A stretch of DNA of 64,000 bases. Origin: Holothuria scabra. Taxonomy: Eukaryota > Echinodermata > Holothuroidea > Aspidochirotida > Holothuriidae. Below, piece by piece: positions 61,049 through 64,000 of this stretch. A model generated the notes under the pieces. That model made no database searches. It was not told the DNA's origin and saw only the letters and a program-made list of their open reading frames with translations. Positions within the stretch are counted from its first letter, which is position 1; the number at the start of each line of letters is the position of its first letter. A program made the translations under genes and the position numbers. The DNA lies in the NCBI GenBank assembly GCA_037179385.1, contig CM074181.1:48752394-48816393 (forward strand). Direction: 5' to 3'.

Positions 61049-61614
61049 TTAAAGGCCTGGTTCTCTCACCTCAAACAGAACCAATTCTCCTAACCTTCAT
61101 ACTTAAGTCCCTCCCACAATTGTCTGAAATTTATATCCAGACACAATCAACTTCTTCAGGGTGAGTATAGTAAAGCTCAATGTGCATAAATCAAAACACT
61201 CTCAGTGCAGTTCATGTGGTGTAATATAAGCTTTGGTATTCTGCATTGTTTGAATTAGCTTTCAATCAAAGAGCTGAGCCAATTGAGAGTTTTGGTACCC
61301 AGGGTTGTCACCAGCCCAATTTGAGTGCCGGCTAAACATCGGACTCAATATTTGTACCTCACCCTACCCCCATGGAATCCACCTCATTTTTGACCGACTG
61401 AATTTTTCAGCTATAGGCTATAATGTCAATTTCATTATTTTTCAGCATAAAAGATCATTTTTGTGCCGGTCGGAAGCCTTGCATTTTAGGTGTTGTACCG
61501 GTCGGCAATGTCCAGTGCCGGTTAGTCCCGACCGGCGCCGACCAGCGTGGTGACAACCCTGTTGGTACCCCCCTACAAGAACTGCAGTTTGGGGTGGGAG
61601 GAATGGCCCTTTAA
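61049..61614 (+). mobile_element. TTAA MITE, copy h, split by a hAT MITE
   Basis: TTAA at 61049-61052 and 61611-61614. Family interior 'ccaattctcctaaccttcat' and 'caatcaaagagctgagccaa'. Interrupted at 61300-61561. Confidence 0.88.
61300..61561. mobile_element. hAT MITE nested in TTAA MITE copy h
   Basis: Termini CAGGGTTGTCACCA and TGGTGACAACCCTG are perfect inverted repeats. The perfect 8-bp duplication TTGGTACC flanks it (61292-61299, 61562-61569). The interior is GC-rich near the right end with repeated 'gtgccggt'/'accggc'. Confidence 0.93.
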
Positions 61615-62031
61615 TTGGAAGCTTGGAATGATCTGAATTTGTTTGTCTGTGTATAGCAACCTGCAATGAAAACTTTGGCAGTGGTCCCATTGTAATAGTC
61701 ACCTACATATAGCCTATACACAACCAGTGTTCGGATAATGCAAGGTAAATCTCATGCATTGGCAAATGGTATGATAATAGTTCAGCACTTCTGAACCTCT
61801 GTCAAATTGTTCTTTTATGTCCACAGTTATAAATTATAGAAATGGTGTGCATTAGACCATTTCCCAAATAGCTTTCATTTCAAAGGAATATTGTACAGTA
61901 CTAGGGAATGTTGGTGTACGTGTGTCATTTTTTGAAATAGATAAATGCCATTGATAAAAATAACATTCACCAAAGCCCTTTCCCCATATCATGCTGTTTT
62001 GATTGCGGTGAAAAAGTTGGTTTTGTAACCT
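61615..62031. other. Putative intron, no feature recognised
   Basis: Spacer between two mobile elements; nothing supportable. Confidence 0.4.
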
Positions 62032-62033
62032 TA

Positions 62034-62438
62034 CCCTTACAAAAAAAGGTGAAGCAATTGGTTCCAAATTCGCAGGTTTTCGCAGGTTTTTTCCAGGGGT
62101 TATCACAGGTTTTTGCATGAAAACCTGTGATTTCCCTTGCCATCGACGCAGGTTGATCATTTGCTACAGGTTCGACACAGGTTTGCCACAGGTTTGACAC
62201 AGGTTTTATGTGCAAAACCTGTTGTGATAAAAACTAGGGTTAACAAAGAATTTTTCCACAAAACCTGTGGCTTGATATTAAAGGCAAGGAAAGGTGTGCA
62301 AAACCTGCGTCAAACCTGTGAGTAGAAGGTTTCAAAAACGCAGGTTTGTCACCCAAGAACAGGTGTGATTTCCTTTGTTTTTCCACGCGTGATCACACAT
62401 GGTGCAGACACAGGTTGACGCACCTTTTTTTGTAAGGG
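62034..62438. mobile_element. MITE with TA duplication, packed with CAGGTT motifs
   Basis: Perfect 18-base inverted termini CCCTTACAAAAAAAGGTG and CACCTTTTTTTGTAAGGG, flanked by TA (62032, 62439). TA duplication suggests a Tc1/mariner-type origin. The interior holds about 16 CAGGTT/AACCTG motifs on both strands. No transposase ORF. Confidence 0.85.
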
Positions 62439-62440
62439 TA

Positions 62441-63366
62441 GTAATCTATTGTTCAACTGAGGTATCAGGGAATAATTTAGTGTTCCAAATTTGCATAGCA
62501 ATTTTGAGCTTTTTGGGCTTCTCTTCCACAAAGTCATTAAAATCCCTAGTGCTGTGTGTACAAAATCTGCTATACAATTTTGTATTTGTGTAGCAATTTG
62601 TCCATTTTGTGAAGTAAATTGCGATACGATACCAGATAAATTATTCCCTGGGTATACATATCAGGTGTCCAAACCCACTGCTGGAGGTCTATTATTATCA
62701 CTTCACTGAGCTTCTAGTCCACTTGGGTTGCGAAAAATGACACGGTAATGGGGCTAGGGTTTCTTGACTTGGATAAAATGTCTTTGCATGGAGTTTTACT
62801 GTCTGTCAATCATCAAATTGTTGGGCAAGGAAGGAAATCAACTGTATATTTTTACTGTGACCAATTCGTCATGATAGTGTAATAGGTATTTTGAAAGTGG
62901 TCGATAATGTTGGATCATTACAACCTTGTGTTTTAATGTCAAATTCATTTTGAAATTACCTGGAGAAAACTTTCCTCTGTTAATTAAAATTTTTTTGACT
63001 TTACCATCAAATCAGCAAAGATGCTGCTGTAGCACTGCAATTAGGCTACATGCATACAGTACACTTGCATATATGTACCCATACTGTACTTGTCAACAGT
63101 GGAAAACGAGGTAGACGAAGTTTTGAACCACACAAACAGTCAAAATTAGCTAAGAGACATTAAAGCTACCGTAGGTTGTGAAGGGCTCTTCTACATTAAC
63201 AATGTATATTCTGACTGAAGTCCTATGACCGGGCCCCTTGATGGGTTGAAATTGTATGTTACCTCGGTTGGAGGGTGTGTATACCCAGACACAATAATTA
63301 CCTCGATTTCCACCATGTACAAACACACACAAAAAGTGTTATTCAGATAAGGTCGTACCATACCAG
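62441..63366. other. Putative intron, no feature recognised
   Basis: AT-rich, short frames only. Confidence 0.4.
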
Positions 63367-64000
63367 CAGTGGCGTAGGTAGGATTTTCTGGATGGGGGAG
63401 CCAATCACGTGGAGTCAGATTGATCTGGGAGACTATTTAAGCAGAGCGCCACCATCGGTTGGCACAGAGGGTACAAAAAATTTTGAAAATTCATGACGGT
63501 CCCTCAGACAGCTGGAAATGGCATTGAATCTAAACAACAGCTTTTTTGAGCTTTCACTTGAAATCAAATGTTCACCTCAGTAAAATACGAGCATTTACAC
63601 AAAGTGATTAGAAAATTATGTAAAATTAACATGATTTGGTTACTCCAAAGTGAGGTAACCATTGTAAAATGAGTTTGTATGCACATTCAAACTGAAGTTG
63701 AACGAAAGATACCCCAACCTTCTTTTTTACCGTTGGCCGAATTTTGGGTCCACAGCACTGCTGCAGGCTAACTAATTTAGCACGTTTCACACCTTATAGA
63801 GAATCATATTGAAGACTGCATTGCACTGAAATTGTGATCATTAGACTGCCCGAATACGTCCCAGTCGACTTTCAGTGACTACTGGTGTTATTGTCATCAA
63901 GAAATGTGAGACAAGATGGCTTTGATTGATTGTTATGGCAAAATTTTGTGCACTGCATAAGTGTGTACACCTTTAAGCCTTCCCGTCTGCCCATTAATCT
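63367..64000. mobile_element. hAT-like element, left part (runs off right edge)
   Basis: Starts CAGTGGCGTAGGTAGGATTT. The subterminal GCGCCACCATCGGTTGGCAC at 63446 matches the palindrome of the element at 31132, and 'cctcagacagctggaaatgg' matches 'cctcagatagccggaaatgg' there. The right terminus is outside the window, so target duplication cannot be tested. Confidence 0.65.

Noticed and set aside
61823..61860. Second exon of the right-hand gene after the acceptor ttttatgtccacag
   Set aside because: In the required phase 0 the second codon is a stop and no donor follows.

Overview
This is a eukaryotic, AT-rich, intron- and repeat-rich window, most likely from a marine invertebrate. The evidence is short exons with GT..AG introns, tRNA-derived SINEs, a TTAA-flanked MITE family, many hAT-type elements, an L1/Tx1-like LINE and CA/TG microsatellites. 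An echinoderm or similar deuterostome is my guess from the repeat style only. There are no bacterial operons, rRNAs, CRISPR arrays or intact viral genes.

Genes. (1) Positions 1-~615, minus strand: three short phase-compatible exons of a beta-propeller (WD40-like) protein that runs off the left edge. (2) 2678-20961, plus strand: the main gene of the window. Twelve exons join without a phase conflict into at least 586 residues: a glycosylated, cysteine-containing ectodomain, one transmembrane helix in its own exon, and a cytoplasmic tail of about 135 residues. It looks like an uncharacterised type I surface receptor; no known signalling domain is visible in the tail. (3) 36918-35849, minus strand: a possible two-exon gene for a 97-residue protein of unknown function. 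(4) 52046-59621, plus strand: a TATA-containing promoter candidate, a candidate 5' untranslated exon, and a coding exon at 59402-59621 that begins with a clear signal peptide. The rest of this gene lies beyond the right edge.

Repeats fill the rest. Introns of gene 2 hold SINEs, TTAA MITEs, a 29-bp minisatellite, a piggyBac-like MITE, a CpG-rich MITE and a 145-bp tandem array in which most units carry the DR1 nuclear-receptor motif AGGTCAAAGGTCA. From 21 to 36 kb there are scattered MITEs, a large DR1-type repeat and a 2.2-kb hAT-like element with 8-bp target duplication. From 37.5 to 43.7 kb lies a decayed LINE (endonuclease end, reverse transcriptase, C-terminal domain) that has been hit by at least five later insertions. 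One of these is a 1.9-kb hAT-like element; a second copy sits in opposite orientation at 49.1-51.0 kb, and both carry the same inner element. From 52 to 64 kb there are more TTAA MITEs, two of which were themselves hit by different hAT MITEs, and a MITE packed with CAGGTT motifs.

Confidence is highest for gene 2's exon chain, the signal-peptide exon and elements with matching termini and target duplications. Family names for genes and exact transposon superfamilies are inference, since no search could be run.
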